Shown here one piece after another: positions 9,220-16,749 of a stretch of DNA of 41,925 nucleotides (the first letter of the stretch is position 1; every line of letters starts with the position of its first letter). The stretch comes from Actinomadura soli (GTDB taxonomy: Bacteria > Actinomycetota > Actinomycetes > Streptosporangiales > Streptosporangiaceae), in the NCBI RefSeq assembly GCF_005889715.1, contig NZ_VCKW01000046.1:1-41925 (forward strand), written 5' to 3'. The position numbers and the translations under genes were made by a program. The notes below the pieces were generated by a model. The model did no database searches. It had not been told where the DNA came from and worked only from the letters and a program-made list of their open reading frames with translations.

Positions 9220-9951
9220 TCAGTGGTTCGGTGGTCTCAGGTCGAGTTCCAGGCGATAGCGGTCGCCGCGGTAGACCGACCTGACGTATTCGAGCGGCCG
9301 TCCGTCCTGGTCCCTGCTGATCCGCTCGAACAGGAACGCCGGCATGTGCACGGGGACGCCCAGATCGGCGGCCTCCTCGGCGGTGGTGACGGTCGGCTCG
9401 ATCGTCTCGGTGCCCGAGGCGATCATGATGCCGCCGCTGCGCAGCAGGTCGTAGAACGACTGCCCCTCAAGGTCCTGTCGGCGCAGGCCGGGCATGAGCG
9501 ACCGCGGCAGGTAGAGCGTCTCGATGGCCATGGTGGTGCCGTCCGCCAGCCGCAGCCGCCGAATGGTAAATACCTCTTCGATGGGTGACAGGGCCAGCCG
9601 CCTGCCGATCCGCGCCCCCGCGGCTTCCGTGCGGAACGACAGGACCCGGCCGCCGGGTTTCATCCCGCGCCTGATCATGTCCTCGGTGAACGACGTCATG
9701 GTCAGCGAGACCGCGATCCGGGGTTCGGCCACGTAGGTGCCGCTCCCGTGCCGCCGGTCGAGCAGGCCCTCGGCGACCAGACCGTCGATGGCCTGGCGCA
9801 GCGTGGGCCGCGACACGCCGAGTTCGGCGGCCAGCCGGCGCTCGGACGGCAGGGCGTCCCCGACGTCCAGGCCGTCCAGCATCGCGAGCAGCTCGCGGCG
9901 CACGGCCTGCCGTTTCGTGCTCCCGGACCGGGACTCACCGGTGGATGTCAC
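9220..9951 (-). CDS. GntR-family (HutC/DasR subfamily) transcriptional regulator
   Basis: The 243-residue regulator has an N-terminal winged helix (LPSERRLAAELGVSRPTLRQAIDGLVAEGLL, then RRHGSGTYV) and a C-terminal UTRA effector domain (FTIRRLRLADGTTMAIETLYLP, YVRSVYRGDRYRLELDL), as in DasR and NagR. I chose the GTG at 9951 because GGAGG lies 8 bp upstream; the longer open frame has no homology. UTRA domains sense sugar phosphates or related ligands. It sits upstream of the PTS operon in the same direction and divergent from a secreted protein. A DasR-like palindrome in the divergent region overlaps its own -35, so autoregulation and control of both sides is likely. Confidence 0.92.
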   Translation of the reverse strand: MTSTGESRSGSTKRQAVRRELLAMLDGLDVGDALPSERRLAAELGVSRPTLRQAIDGLVAEGLLDRRHGSGTYVAEPRIAVSLTMTSFTEDMIRRGMKPGGRVLSFRTEAAGARIGRRLALSPIEEVFTIRRLRLADGTTMAIETLYLPRSLMPGLRRQDLEGQSFYDLLRSGGIMIASGTETIEPTVTTAEEAADLGVPVHMPAFLFERISRDQDGRPLEYVRSVYRGDRYRLELDLRPPNH

Positions 9952-9989
9952 GCCGCTCACCTCCCTTGATGCTGTTCCTGTCGTGGCAC

Positions 9990-10019
9990 ACGGTATGTCC
10001 CGATATGGCGACTGGTCAA
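9990..10019 (-). promoter_or_regulatory. candidate gntR promoter
   Basis: On the minus strand, TTGACC (10014-10019) and TACCGT (9990-9995) are separated by 18 bp and lie about 40 bp before the GTG start at 9951. The -35 is embedded in the palindrome at 10011-10026, so a bound repressor would block it. Confidence 0.45.
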
Positions 10020-10026
10020 TACCACT
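10011..10026. promoter_or_regulatory. DasR-like operator between gntR and the secreted-protein gene
   Basis: ACTGGTCAATACCACT matches the DasR-type consensus ACTGGTCTAGACCACT at 13 of 16 positions; only the three central bases differ. The outer halves ACTGGT/ACCACT carry the TGGT-ACCA dyad bound by HutC-subfamily GntR proteins. It lies 60 bp before gntR and 52 bp before the secreted-protein ATG, in an AT-richer island. It could be the site of the neighbouring regulator, of a genomic DasR, or of both. Confidence 0.7.
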
Positions 10027-10077
10027 TTGTCGATGTTTGCCGTGGTCGTGGTGCCGGGGCCGTCCTACCGTCGCGGA

Positions 10078-11403
10078 ATGAGGAATCTCACACGCGGCGC
10101 CCTGGCGCTGGCGCTCCCGCTCGTCCTGCCCGCGGCCCTGAGCGCGGCTCCCGCCCACGCGGGCCCGCGCGCCGCCCCCGAGGGATGGCGGCTGGTGGCG
10201 GCCGAGCCGTTCAACCGGCACCTGGACGACCGGAGGGCGCCCTGGAGACCGGACGGCGACGGCCCGTCCAGCCCCTACAACGTCGACATGTACGACAACG
10301 ATGGCGCCTACTTCGACACCGTCGGCGGCCCGGCGTTCCGCCAGCAGCTCGCGAAGATGAAGACCTACCGCAAGTCGTTCGCGTTCGGGAAGCGCGGCTG
10401 GCTCACCGCCGAGCTCGCCGCCCGCGACGCCGACGGGGACGGCCGCCCGGACGCGCCGCCGACGCTGACGTCCCGCGGGGGAGCCGCGCACCTGGACGAG
10501 CCGGCCCACCAGGCGGGCGTCGTCATCCGCTCCACCCGCGACCTGCCCGCCGAGTACCGGGTCGAGATGACGCTGCGCGGCCTCGACTTCGGCGGGCAGC
10601 GCGGCGGCTCGTGGGACTACCCGGACGGCCGGATCAACGGCTACTCCCCGGAGGGCTGCAAGACCAACTTCCCCTGGGCGTCCGGCGGGGACTTCGCCAG
10701 GCCGGAGTGCGAGTGGGCGGACGTCCGCACCGACTCCAACGGCTTCTACTACATGTCGATCATGGACTACCGGCAGGTGGCGCCGCACAACAACGTGTTC
10801 GTCCACGGCCACCGCAAGGTCGCGATGGACGGCTACAACCGCTACAAATACACGGGCTCCGGCCTGCTGAACTGCAATCCGGCCACCAAGCAGTACGAGC
10901 CGTACTCCGCGGGGACGGGCAACGGCGTCAACGCGATCTTCATGACCGATGACCGCCGGTACGCGACGTCACCCGGCACCGAATACCTGATGGAGAGCGA
11001 GTGCGGGCTCAGGAAGGGCGGCGCGATCGTCTCGACCGTCGACCTGAAGCCCGAGCTGCTGCCGGCGGAGCCGTACACGTTCGCGATCGAGCGGCGGGAC
11101 GGCGCCTATACGATGGAGATGTCCGGAGTGTTCGCGCACGTGGGCCGCGCGACGTTCCGGTACACGCGGTCGTTCGTCCAGGACGGCGAGCCCATCTGGC
11201 ACTACAACCAGCGCCCGGACGAGTACGACGGCCGGTTCAACGCCGGCTGGACGTGGAAGGGCCCGGGCGGCACGCTCACCGACCACGACACCTGGCCCGC
11301 CGGGTCCGCCTACCCGGACCGGTTCATGATCGGTGACCCGCACATGAATTTCTACGAGGGATCGGCGAAGGTGGACGATATTCGCCTCTATGTCCCGGAC
11401 TGA
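10078..11403 (+). CDS. secreted protein with probable concanavalin-like (glucanase/lectin) fold
   Basis: This 441-residue protein starts with a Sec signal peptide (MRNLTRGALALALPLVLPAA, cleavage probable after AHA near residue 28). I do not recognise an exact family. The mature part is rich in Trp, Tyr, Gly and Asp, with beta-strand-like segments such as EYRVEMTLRGLDF, YTFAIERRDGAYTMEMSG and a C-terminal FYEGSAKVDDIRLYVPD, typical of jelly-roll glycoside hydrolases and lectins. A DADGDGRPDAPP segment (residues 117-128) resembles a calcium-binding loop but lacks the position-12 Glu. It is divergent from the GntR gene and shares its operator region, so it may bind or cleave the polymer whose sugars the PTS imports. 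Catalytic residues cannot be assigned. Confidence 0.75.
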   Translation: MRNLTRGALALALPLVLPAALSAAPAHAGPRAAPEGWRLVAAEPFNRHLDDRRAPWRPDGDGPSSPYNVDMYDNDGAYFDTVGGPAFRQQLAKMKTYRKSFAFGKRGWLTAELAARDADGDGRPDAPPTLTSRGGAAHLDEPAHQAGVVIRSTRDLPAEYRVEMTLRGLDFGGQRGGSWDYPDGRINGYSPEGCKTNFPWASGGDFARPECEWADVRTDSNGFYYMSIMDYRQVAPHNNVFVHGHRKVAMDGYNRYKYTGSGLLNCNPATKQYEPYSAGTGNGVNAIFMTDDRRYATSPGTEYLMESECGLRKGGAIVSTVDLKPELLPAEPYTFAIERRDGAYTMEMSGVFAHVGRATFRYTRSFVQDGEPIWHYNQRPDEYDGRFNAGWTWKGPGGTLTDHDTWPAGSAYPDRFMIGDPHMNFYEGSAKVDDIRLYVPD

Positions 11404-11476
11404 TTTGTCAGTGGCGTCGGCTAGGTTCCGTGGGAACGTGCCAAGCCATCGCTCTGGGGGGCCAGTGATTCGGCGG

Positions 11477-11527
11477 ACGACGTGATTGCGGGAACGACGT
11501 GATCCCGGGGACGACATGATCCCGGGG
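11477..11527 (+). repeat. three tandem 17-bp repeats at the pfkB start
   Basis: Three head-to-tail units (11477-11493, 11494-11510, 11511-11527), consensus acgac(g/a)tgatcccgggg, with the first unit diverged at its 3' end. Each carries an ATG or GTG, and 17 is not a multiple of three, so each unit offers a start in a different frame. Only the third unit's ATG (11516) opens the PfkB frame. Confidence 0.7.
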
Positions 11528-12646
11528 ACGACGGCGCCGGGCGTGCCGCCCGAGCCGTCCCTCGCCGACCCCTGCGCCGAGCGGGGGGCGGCGGGGGCGC
11601 GGCTGCGCGGCGGCGGGCCGGCCGCGCCCCCGACGCTGGACGTGTTCCTGTCCGGGCAGGTCTTCATGGACATGATCTTCACTGGCCTCCCGGGGCTGCC
11701 GCCGCCCGGCACCGAGATCGTCACCGACGGGCTCGGCTCCGCGCCCGGCGGCGTCGCCAACATCGCCGTCGCGATGAGCAGGCTCGGCCTGCGCGTCGGG
11801 CTGGCCGCGGAGTTCGGCGACGACATGTTCGGCGCCTACCTGTGGCGGACGCTCGCCGAGCAGGAGGGCGTCGACCTCGGCCTGTCCCGGCGGGTGCCGG
11901 GCTGGTCGACGCCGGTGACGGTGTCGATGGCCTACGACTCCGACCGCAGCATGGTGACGTACTCGCGCCCCGTCCCGTCCTCGCCGGACGGCCCGCCGGA
12001 GGTGCCGCCGCCGCCGTCCGCGCGGGCGTGCTTCGTCGACGTCGACCGGCCGCTTCCGCCGTGGGCCCCCGCGATGCGCGAGCGCGGCACGCTCGTCTTC
12101 GGCGACCTCGGCTGGGACCAGACCGGCGCCTGGCCCCCCGAGGTCCTCGACCGCCTCGACCACGTCGACGTGTTCCTCCCCAACGCCGCCGAGGCCATGG
12201 CCTACACGCGCACGGACACGCCGCCCGACGCCGCCGAGGCGCTCGCCGAGCGCGTCCCCGTGGTCGTCGTCAAGCGCGGCGGCGAAGGCGCCATCGCCGT
12301 CGACTCGGTGACGGGGGAGCGGGCCGAGGTCCCCGCCCTGCCGGTCGAGGCGCTCGACCCGACCGGCGCGGGCGACGTGTTCGCCGCCGGGTTCGTGTTC
12401 GCGACCCTCGCCGGGCTCCCGCTCGCCGAGCGGCTCCGGTTCGCCAACCTGTGCGCCGGGCTGTCGGTGCGCCACCACAGCGGCTCGCTCGGCTCGCCCT
12501 GCTGGGGCGAGATCGCCGCGTTCGGCGAGTCCGGCGAGGTGCCCGACACCGTGCTGGCCGACTACGCGTTCGTCATCCCGTTCATCCCCGACGCGGCGGA
12601 CGAGACGGTCGTCCGCGCCGAACCCACCCTCCGCAAGGAGCGCTAG
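11516..12646 (+). CDS. PfkB-family carbohydrate kinase
   Basis: The 376-residue protein belongs to the ribokinase/PfkB family, which phosphorylates sugars or nucleosides with ATP. The N-terminal substrate region FLSGQVFMDMIF and SAPGGVANIAVAMSRLG (near 75-91) precede LPNAAEA and the catalytic DPTGAGDVFAAGF (281-293, base Asp287). The first ~40 residues are a low-complexity Ala/Gly/Pro extension not typical of the family. The start is uncertain: ATG 11516 lies in a 17-bp tandem repeat, and TTG 11486 is also in frame. It follows the secreted protein by 112 bp and may supply a kinase step for the adjacent sugar locus; the substrate is unknown. Confidence 0.88.
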   Translation: MIPGTTAPGVPPEPSLADPCAERGAAGARLRGGGPAAPPTLDVFLSGQVFMDMIFTGLPGLPPPGTEIVTDGLGSAPGGVANIAVAMSRLGLRVGLAAEFGDDMFGAYLWRTLAEQEGVDLGLSRRVPGWSTPVTVSMAYDSDRSMVTYSRPVPSSPDGPPEVPPPPSARACFVDVDRPLPPWAPAMRERGTLVFGDLGWDQTGAWPPEVLDRLDHVDVFLPNAAEAMAYTRTDTPPDAAEALAERVPVVVVKRGGEGAIAVDSVTGERAEVPALPVEALDPTGAGDVFAAGFVFATLAGLPLAERLRFANLCAGLSVRHHSGSLGSPCWGEIAAFGESGEVPDTVLADYAFVIPFIPDAADETVVRAEPTLRKER

Positions 12647-12655
12647 CCCTGCTTG

Positions 12656-12682
12656 CCCAGGGGGCGACCCCCTGGAACCCCC
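12656..12682 (-). repeat. REP-like G-rich element, copy B
   Basis: On the plus strand ccaggggg-cga-ccccctgg (12657-12675) makes a perfect 8-bp stem with a 3-nt loop, followed by gaaccccc. The reverse complement matches copies A and C. It lies just after the PfkB stop. Confidence 0.65.
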
Positions 12683-12744
12683 GTCACGGCCGGGGGGCCG
12701 TGCGACCTCCGGCGCGGGGCGCCTCCGGCCGCACGACCCGTGAC
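12683..12744. terminator. complex hairpin between pfkB and araC-like gene
   Basis: An outer 7-bp pair (gtcacgg 12683-12689, ccgtgac 12738-12744) encloses further stems; alternatively cacggcc and ggccgtg (12685-12691, 12696-12702) form a 7-bp stem with a 4-nt loop. It lies between convergent genes, so a bidirectional terminator is likely. Confidence 0.5.
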
Positions 12745-12765
12745 TCCGGCTGGTGCGGTGGCGGA

Positions 12766-13695
12766 TCAGGCGGTGCGGTACTCCTGGGGGCTGACGCCGT
12801 GCTCCCGTTTGAACGCGGTGCTGAGCGCGAACGCGTTGCCGTAGCCGACCTGGCGCGCCACCGCCTCCAGCGTCGCGTCGCTCTCGCGCAGCAGGTCGGC
12901 GGCCTGGGCGAGGCGGATGCCGGTCAGGTACGACATGGGCGGCTCGCCGATCAGCTTCGCGAACCGCTGCGCGAGGGCCGCGCGGGACACGCCGACCTCG
13001 GACGCCAGGTCGGCGACCGTCCACGGGTGGGTCAGGTCGTCGTGCAGGAGCCGCAGCGCCGGGCCCACGACGGCGTCGCCGTGCGCGCGGTACCAGCCGG
13101 GCGTCTCGGCGTCCGGGCGGGAGAACCAGGCGCGCAGCGTCGCGATGAGCAGCAGGTCGAGCAGCCGGTCGAGGACGATGTCCTGGCCGGGCTCGTCCCT
13201 GCCGATCTCCTCGCCGAGCACGTCGACGAGCGGCGACTTCCACGTGTCGCCGCGCACGATCGCGATCGGCGGGAGCGCGGACAGCAGCCGCTGCGTGACC
13301 GCGCCGCGCATCTGGTACGCGCCGATCAGCATGACCGTCGAGCCGTCCGGGGCGTTGCCCCAGGCGCGGACGCCGAGGTCCATCGCCTCGGACATGGGCG
13401 TCCCGTCCAGGGTGGTGCAGTGCTGGCCCGGGTGGATCACGATCTGCGGCTCGGTCGCCGGGTCGTCGCTCACCGTGTACGGGTCGGGGCCCCGGAAGAT
13501 CACCATGTCGCCGGGGGAGACGCGCCGGGGTTCGCCGTCGTCCGGGATCAGCCACGCGTCGTCGCGCACCATGGACAGCAGCGTGATCGGCGCCTCGTCC
13601 TGGATCCGGACCGACCAGGGCGGGTTCAGCGACGCGCGGAGCATGAACGCTCCCCGCGCCCGCGGGCCGTCGAGGAGGTCGGTGAGCGCGTCCAT
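12766..13695 (-). CDS. AraC-family transcriptional regulator with cupin-type N-terminus
   Basis: The 309-residue regulator has an N-terminal cupin-like sensory domain (RRVSPGDMVIFRGPDPYTV) and a C-terminal pair of AraC helix-turn-helices (WTVADLASEVGVSRAALAQRF and LEAVARQVGYGNAFALSTAF, ending GVSPQEYR). The ATG at 13695 starts MDALTDLLDGPRARG, the usual opening of this group; the longer upstream frame is spurious. It is divergent from an NmrA-like oxidoreductase and a DUF1772 gene, a common pairing in actinomycetes in which the regulator controls its neighbours. The inducer is unknown. Confidence 0.92.
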   Translation of the reverse strand: MDALTDLLDGPRARGAFMLRASLNPPWSVRIQDEAPITLLSMVRDDAWLIPDDGEPRRVSPGDMVIFRGPDPYTVSDDPATEPQIVIHPGQHCTTLDGTPMSEAMDLGVRAWGNAPDGSTVMLIGAYQMRGAVTQRLLSALPPIAIVRGDTWKSPLVDVLGEEIGRDEPGQDIVLDRLLDLLLIATLRAWFSRPDAETPGWYRAHGDAVVGPALRLLHDDLTHPWTVADLASEVGVSRAALAQRFAKLIGEPPMSYLTGIRLAQAADLLRESDATLEAVARQVGYGNAFALSTAFKREHGVSPQEYRTA

Positions 13696-13710
13696 GGGAC
13701 CAGCGTAGAC

Positions 13711-13730
13711 GCTCGCGTATGCGGGCGAGC
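13711..13730. promoter_or_regulatory. inverted repeat in the araC / nmrA-like divergent spacer
   Basis: gctcgc (13711-13716) and gcgagc (13725-13730) form a 6-bp dyad with an 8-bp spacer, 16 bp from the regulator start and 47 bp from the NmrA-like start. It is a candidate operator; AraC proteins more often use direct repeats. Confidence 0.3.
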
Positions 13731-13776
13731 TTCTCAACGATGGTGGCCGGGATCGGCCCGCTGTTGACTTAAGGGC

Positions 13777-14622
13777 ATGACGAACAACGCGCAGAACATC
13801 GAGAACGGCCTCACCCTCGTCCTCGGCGGGACCGGCAAGACGGGCCGCCGCGTCGTCGAGCGGCTGGAGGCGCTGGACGCCCCGGTCCGCATGGGCTCGC
13901 GGTCGGCGTCCCCGGCCTTCGACTGGACGGACGAGACCACCTGGGCGCCCGTCCTGCGGGACGTCGAGAAGGTCTACCTGTCGTACTACCCGGACCTGGC
14001 CGCGCCCGGCGCGATCGACGCCGTCCGCTCGTTCACGGCGGCGGCGGCGGACGCCGGCGTTCGGCACGTGGTCCTGCTGTCGGGGCGGGGCGAGGACGAG
14101 GCGCGGGAATGCGAGCGGATCGTCCAGGCGTCCGGCATGGCGTGGACGGTCGTGCGGGCGAGCTGGTTCGCGCAGAACTTCAGCGAGGACTACCTGCTCG
14201 ACCCCGTCCGCGAGGGCGAGGTCGTCCTGCCCGCGGGCGACGTCCCGGAGCCGTTCGTGGACGCCGACGACATCGCCGACGTCGCCGTCGCGGCCCTCAC
14301 CCGCGACGGGCACGCCGGGGAGGTCTACGAGGTGACCGGTCCCCGCGCCCTCACCTTCGCCGAGGCCGTCGCCGAGATCGGCCGCGCCGCCGGACGCGAC
14401 ATCGCGTTCGTCCCCGTCCCCGTGGACGACTACGCCGCCGCGCTCAAGGACCAGGGCCTTCCCGACGAACTCATCGAGTTCCTCACCTACCTGTTCGGCA
14501 CCATCCTGGACGGCCGCAACGCGCGGCCCACGGACGGGGTCCGGCGCGCGCTCGGCCGCGAGCCGATCGACTTCGCCGACTACGCCCGGACCACCGCGGC
14601 CAGCGGCATCTGGTCGAGCTGA
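13777..14622 (+). CDS. NmrA-like NAD(P)-binding protein
   Basis: The 281-residue protein is an atypical short-chain dehydrogenase-fold member. TLVLGGTGKTGRRVVERL (about residues 13-30) is the NAD(P)-binding glycine motif, followed by VRHVVLLSGRGEDEARECERIV, then WTVVRASWFAQNFSEDYLL and EPFVDADDIADVAVAAL, all typical of the NmrA/NAD(P)H azoreductase-like group. Members act as redox sensors or quinone/azo reductases. It is divergent from the AraC regulator and 34 bp upstream of the DUF1772 gene, with which it probably forms an operon. No physiological substrate can be named. Confidence 0.88.
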   Translation: MTNNAQNIENGLTLVLGGTGKTGRRVVERLEALDAPVRMGSRSASPAFDWTDETTWAPVLRDVEKVYLSYYPDLAAPGAIDAVRSFTAAAADAGVRHVVLLSGRGEDEARECERIVQASGMAWTVVRASWFAQNFSEDYLLDPVREGEVVLPAGDVPEPFVDADDIADVAVAALTRDGHAGEVYEVTGPRALTFAEAVAEIGRAAGRDIAFVPVPVDDYAAALKDQGLPDELIEFLTYLFGTILDGRNARPTDGVRRALGREPIDFADYARTTAASGIWSS

Positions 14623-14656
14623 CTTCCCGCCGCTTGAGAAGAAATGGAGCACGACG

Positions 14657-15160
14657 ATGCAATCCGCACTCGCCGCCGTCTCGGCGACCCTCTCGATCAT
14701 CATGGCCGCCGGCATGGCCGGGACGTTCTTCGGCTTCTCCACCAGCGTGATGCCGGGCCTGGACGCCGCGCGGCCCGCCTCGGCGATCGACGCCTTCAAG
14801 GGCATGGACCAGAAGATCCAGAACCCGCTGTTCATTTCCATGTTCGTGCTGGTCCCGGTGGCGGCGATCGCGGCCGGGGTGCTGCTGCTGACGCTCGACG
14901 AGAACTCGGCCGCCGTCCTGTTCCTCATCGCGGCGGGCGTGTACTTTGTGGGCGCGCTCGTCCCGACCATCGCGGTCAACATCCCGATGAACAAGGCCCT
15001 GGAGGCGGTGACGATCCCGCAGGACGCGTCCGAGGCGGCGAAGATCTGGTCGGACCACTCCGGCCGCTGGACGACCTGGAACACCATCCGCACCGTGTTC
15101 ACCTGGGCGAGCCTCCTCGCGATGAGCCTCGGCGTCTACCACTGGGGCAAGAACAACTGA
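14657..15160 (+). CDS. DUF1772 membrane protein (anthrone oxygenase-like)
   Basis: The 167-residue protein has four predicted membrane helices: at the N-terminus (ATLSIIMAAGMAGTFFGF), near PLFISMFVLVPVAAIAAGVLL, AAVLFLIAAGVYFVGALVP and at the C-terminal TWASLLAMSLGVYHWG. DUF1772 includes fungal and bacterial anthrone oxygenases; the conserved Asn of VNIPMN and the Trp before WNTIRT are present. A GGAG ribosome site precedes the ATG by 8 bp. It follows the NmrA-like gene closely and ends just before a strong terminator. Most bacterial copies are uncharacterised, so an oxygenase role is inference. Confidence 0.85.
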   Translation: MQSALAAVSATLSIIMAAGMAGTFFGFSTSVMPGLDAARPASAIDAFKGMDQKIQNPLFISMFVLVPVAAIAAGVLLLTLDENSAAVLFLIAAGVYFVGALVPTIAVNIPMNKALEAVTIPQDASEAAKIWSDHSGRWTTWNTIRTVFTWASLLAMSLGVYHWGKNN

Positions 15161-15180
15161 CACCGAAAACGCGAAGGAAA

Positions 15181-15213
15181 CGCGGCCCGCGCTCCACCCG
15201 GAGCGGGGCCGCG
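15181..15213. terminator. strong hairpin terminator
   Basis: cgcggccc pairs with gggccgcg (8 bp), and after a one-base bulge cgctcc pairs with ggagcg (6 bp) around an accc loop. It is followed by ttctcgtt. It lies between convergent genes ending at 15160 and 15237 and can serve both. Confidence 0.8.
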
Positions 15214-15236
15214 TTCTCGTTCCGCCCGTCCCGGGG

Positions 15237-16670
15237 CTAGGGAATGAGCAACCCCCAATAGACCGCCCAAGGGACGAACACGACGCCCGCCGTGACCAGC
15301 AGCCCCAGCCGGACGCGCTCGCCCGCCGGGACGGTCGCGGCGGCCCGCCGCCACGCCACCGCCGTCGCGATCCCAGCGGCGACGGCCGCGACGGCGAGCG
15401 TCTGGAGCACCAGCCACGGCAGCGGCCTGCCCCCCAGGACGGGCCCCGGGTCCGGCGTCCGTCCGGCGGCCATGAGGTAGAAGATGTAGACGAAGAGGCC
15501 GAGTGCCGAGGTCAGCCCCGCTCCGGCGAGGAGCCGCGCCCACCGGCTCACCGGGCGCACCGTCCGTCCGCGGAGCCGGCGCACCAGCGCCACCAGGGGA
15601 TACGCGGTGAACGCGACGACGAACAGCGCGAACGCCACGAGCTGCATCCACCCCGACGCCCACCACGGCGACGGCGAGATCTCCGCGCTCGCGTGGTCCT
15701 GCTTGGACGGCGTCGCGGCGTCGGCCACCGGCGGCCGCCCGCTCGTCGCGTCGTGGACCCAGGTGCCGACGAGGTCGGCGTATCCGGGGGCGAGCGCCTC
15801 GCCGCGGGTGACGCCGCCGTCCGGGGTGGTGTGCGCGGCGTGGTCGGCGCCGGCGAAGAAGCGGAACGTGTAGCGGGTGTTGCCGCCGCGGCGGAGCGCC
15901 CGCGCGAACAGCGGCGGGTTGTCCTCGGGCGGGGTCTGGAGGTCGCGCCCGCCCCAGACGCCGAGCAGCGGCTGCCTGACCCGTTCCAGGACGCCCTCGG
16001 CGTCGAAGAACGCCTCGGCGAACAGGCCCGCGTCCGCTCCGAGCCGGGCGAAGTTGCGCTTGCCGTGCTCGATCAGCGAGCCGGAGACGCCCGCGCGGCG
16101 CAGCGCGGACTCCTCGTTCCAGACCTGCTGCCGGATCGGCGGCATGGCGTTGCCGCCGACCACGATCACGAACGCCACGTCCGCCGACCGGGACGCGGCG
16201 AGCGGCGCCACCCAGCCGCCCTCGCTGAGCCCCCACAGCCCCACCTTCGCGGGGTCGACGCCGGGCCTGGCGCGCAGCGCGCCCACCGCCCCGAGCGCGT
16301 CGACCGCGAGCTCGGAATAGGAACGGCGGAAATCGCTGTAGCCCGCGGACCTCTTGTCGTAGATCAGGACGGCGACGCCCCGCCGCGCGAACTCCGTCGC
16401 CTCCGTCAGCAGATGCTCGCGCGGCACGCCCGCGCCGGACCCGGTGACGAGCACGACGCCCGGCACGGGCCGGGCGGCCTTCGCCGGAGCCAGGACCGTG
16501 CCATGCAGTGTGAGGCCGCCGAATCCCGTGAAGCTCACGTCGGCGGAGGTCAGGCCCGGCGGCGCCGGGATCGAGGCGGACGTCGGAGCCGGGGCGGACG
16601 CCGAGGCCGGGGCGGTTCCCTGCAGGGCGCAGGCGACGAGTGTCAACACGACCGTGATCGCTCTCTTCAT
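15237..16670 (-). CDS. secreted/membrane alpha/beta hydrolase with C-terminal membrane domain
   Basis: The 477-residue protein starts with a signal sequence (MKRAITVVLTLVACALQG). It continues with an alpha/beta hydrolase domain containing VLVTGSGAGVPREHL (oxyanion region), the nucleophile elbow GLSEGG (Ser149), VWGGRD and an ADHAAH segment likely to hold the acid and His. After about residue 340 come four hydrophobic helices, so the catalytic domain is probably tethered outside the membrane. The ATG at 16670 was chosen since upstream codons run through the promoter region of the divergent regulator. It probably acts as an esterase or peptidase on an unknown extracellular substrate. It is likely controlled by the divergent ArsR-like regulator. 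Confidence 0.82.
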   Translation of the reverse strand: MKRAITVVLTLVACALQGTAPASASAPAPTSASIPAPPGLTSADVSFTGFGGLTLHGTVLAPAKAARPVPGVVLVTGSGAGVPREHLLTEATEFARRGVAVLIYDKRSAGYSDFRRSYSELAVDALGAVGALRARPGVDPAKVGLWGLSEGGWVAPLAASRSADVAFVIVVGGNAMPPIRQQVWNEESALRRAGVSGSLIEHGKRNFARLGADAGLFAEAFFDAEGVLERVRQPLLGVWGGRDLQTPPEDNPPLFARALRRGGNTRYTFRFFAGADHAAHTTPDGGVTRGEALAPGYADLVGTWVHDATSGRPPVADAATPSKQDHASAEISPSPWWASGWMQLVAFALFVVAFTAYPLVALVRRLRGRTVRPVSRWARLLAGAGLTSALGLFVYIFYLMAAGRTPDPGPVLGGRPLPWLVLQTLAVAAVAAGIATAVAWRRAAATVPAGERVRLGLLVTAGVVFVPWAVYWGLLIP

Positions 16671-16687
16671 GCCGAGCACCGTAGACC

Positions 16688-16735
16688 GCAGAGAAAGCTC
16701 TGCAAAGACTTCTCTGCAAAGATACCTCTGTAGTA
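16688..16735. promoter_or_regulatory. phased CTCTGCAAAG repeats in a divergent promoter
   Basis: ctctgcaaag occurs at 16698-16707 and 16712-16721, with a degenerate third copy (ctctgtagta) at 16726-16735, all on a 14-bp period. An inverted half-site gcagag at 16688-16693 makes a 6-4-6 palindrome with the first copy. The region is AT-rich and lies 18 bp from the hydrolase start and 15 bp from the regulator start, which fits an array of operators for the ArsR-like regulator. Confidence 0.65.
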
Positions 16736-16749
16736 CTAGACTGCTCCTC

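Noticed and set aside
9220..10812. 530-codon frame for the GntR regulator
   Set aside because: The upstream part runs through the divergent promoter and is antisense to the secreted protein; GTG 9951 has a good ribosome site.
13764..13769. TTGACT as a -35 for the NmrA-like gene
   Set aside because: It lies only 8 bp before the ATG, leaving no room for a -10 and leader.
12766..15102. 778-codon frame suggesting a large fusion with the AraC regulator
   Set aside because: Only the last 309 residues are protein-like; the rest is antisense to the NmrA-like and DUF1772 genes.
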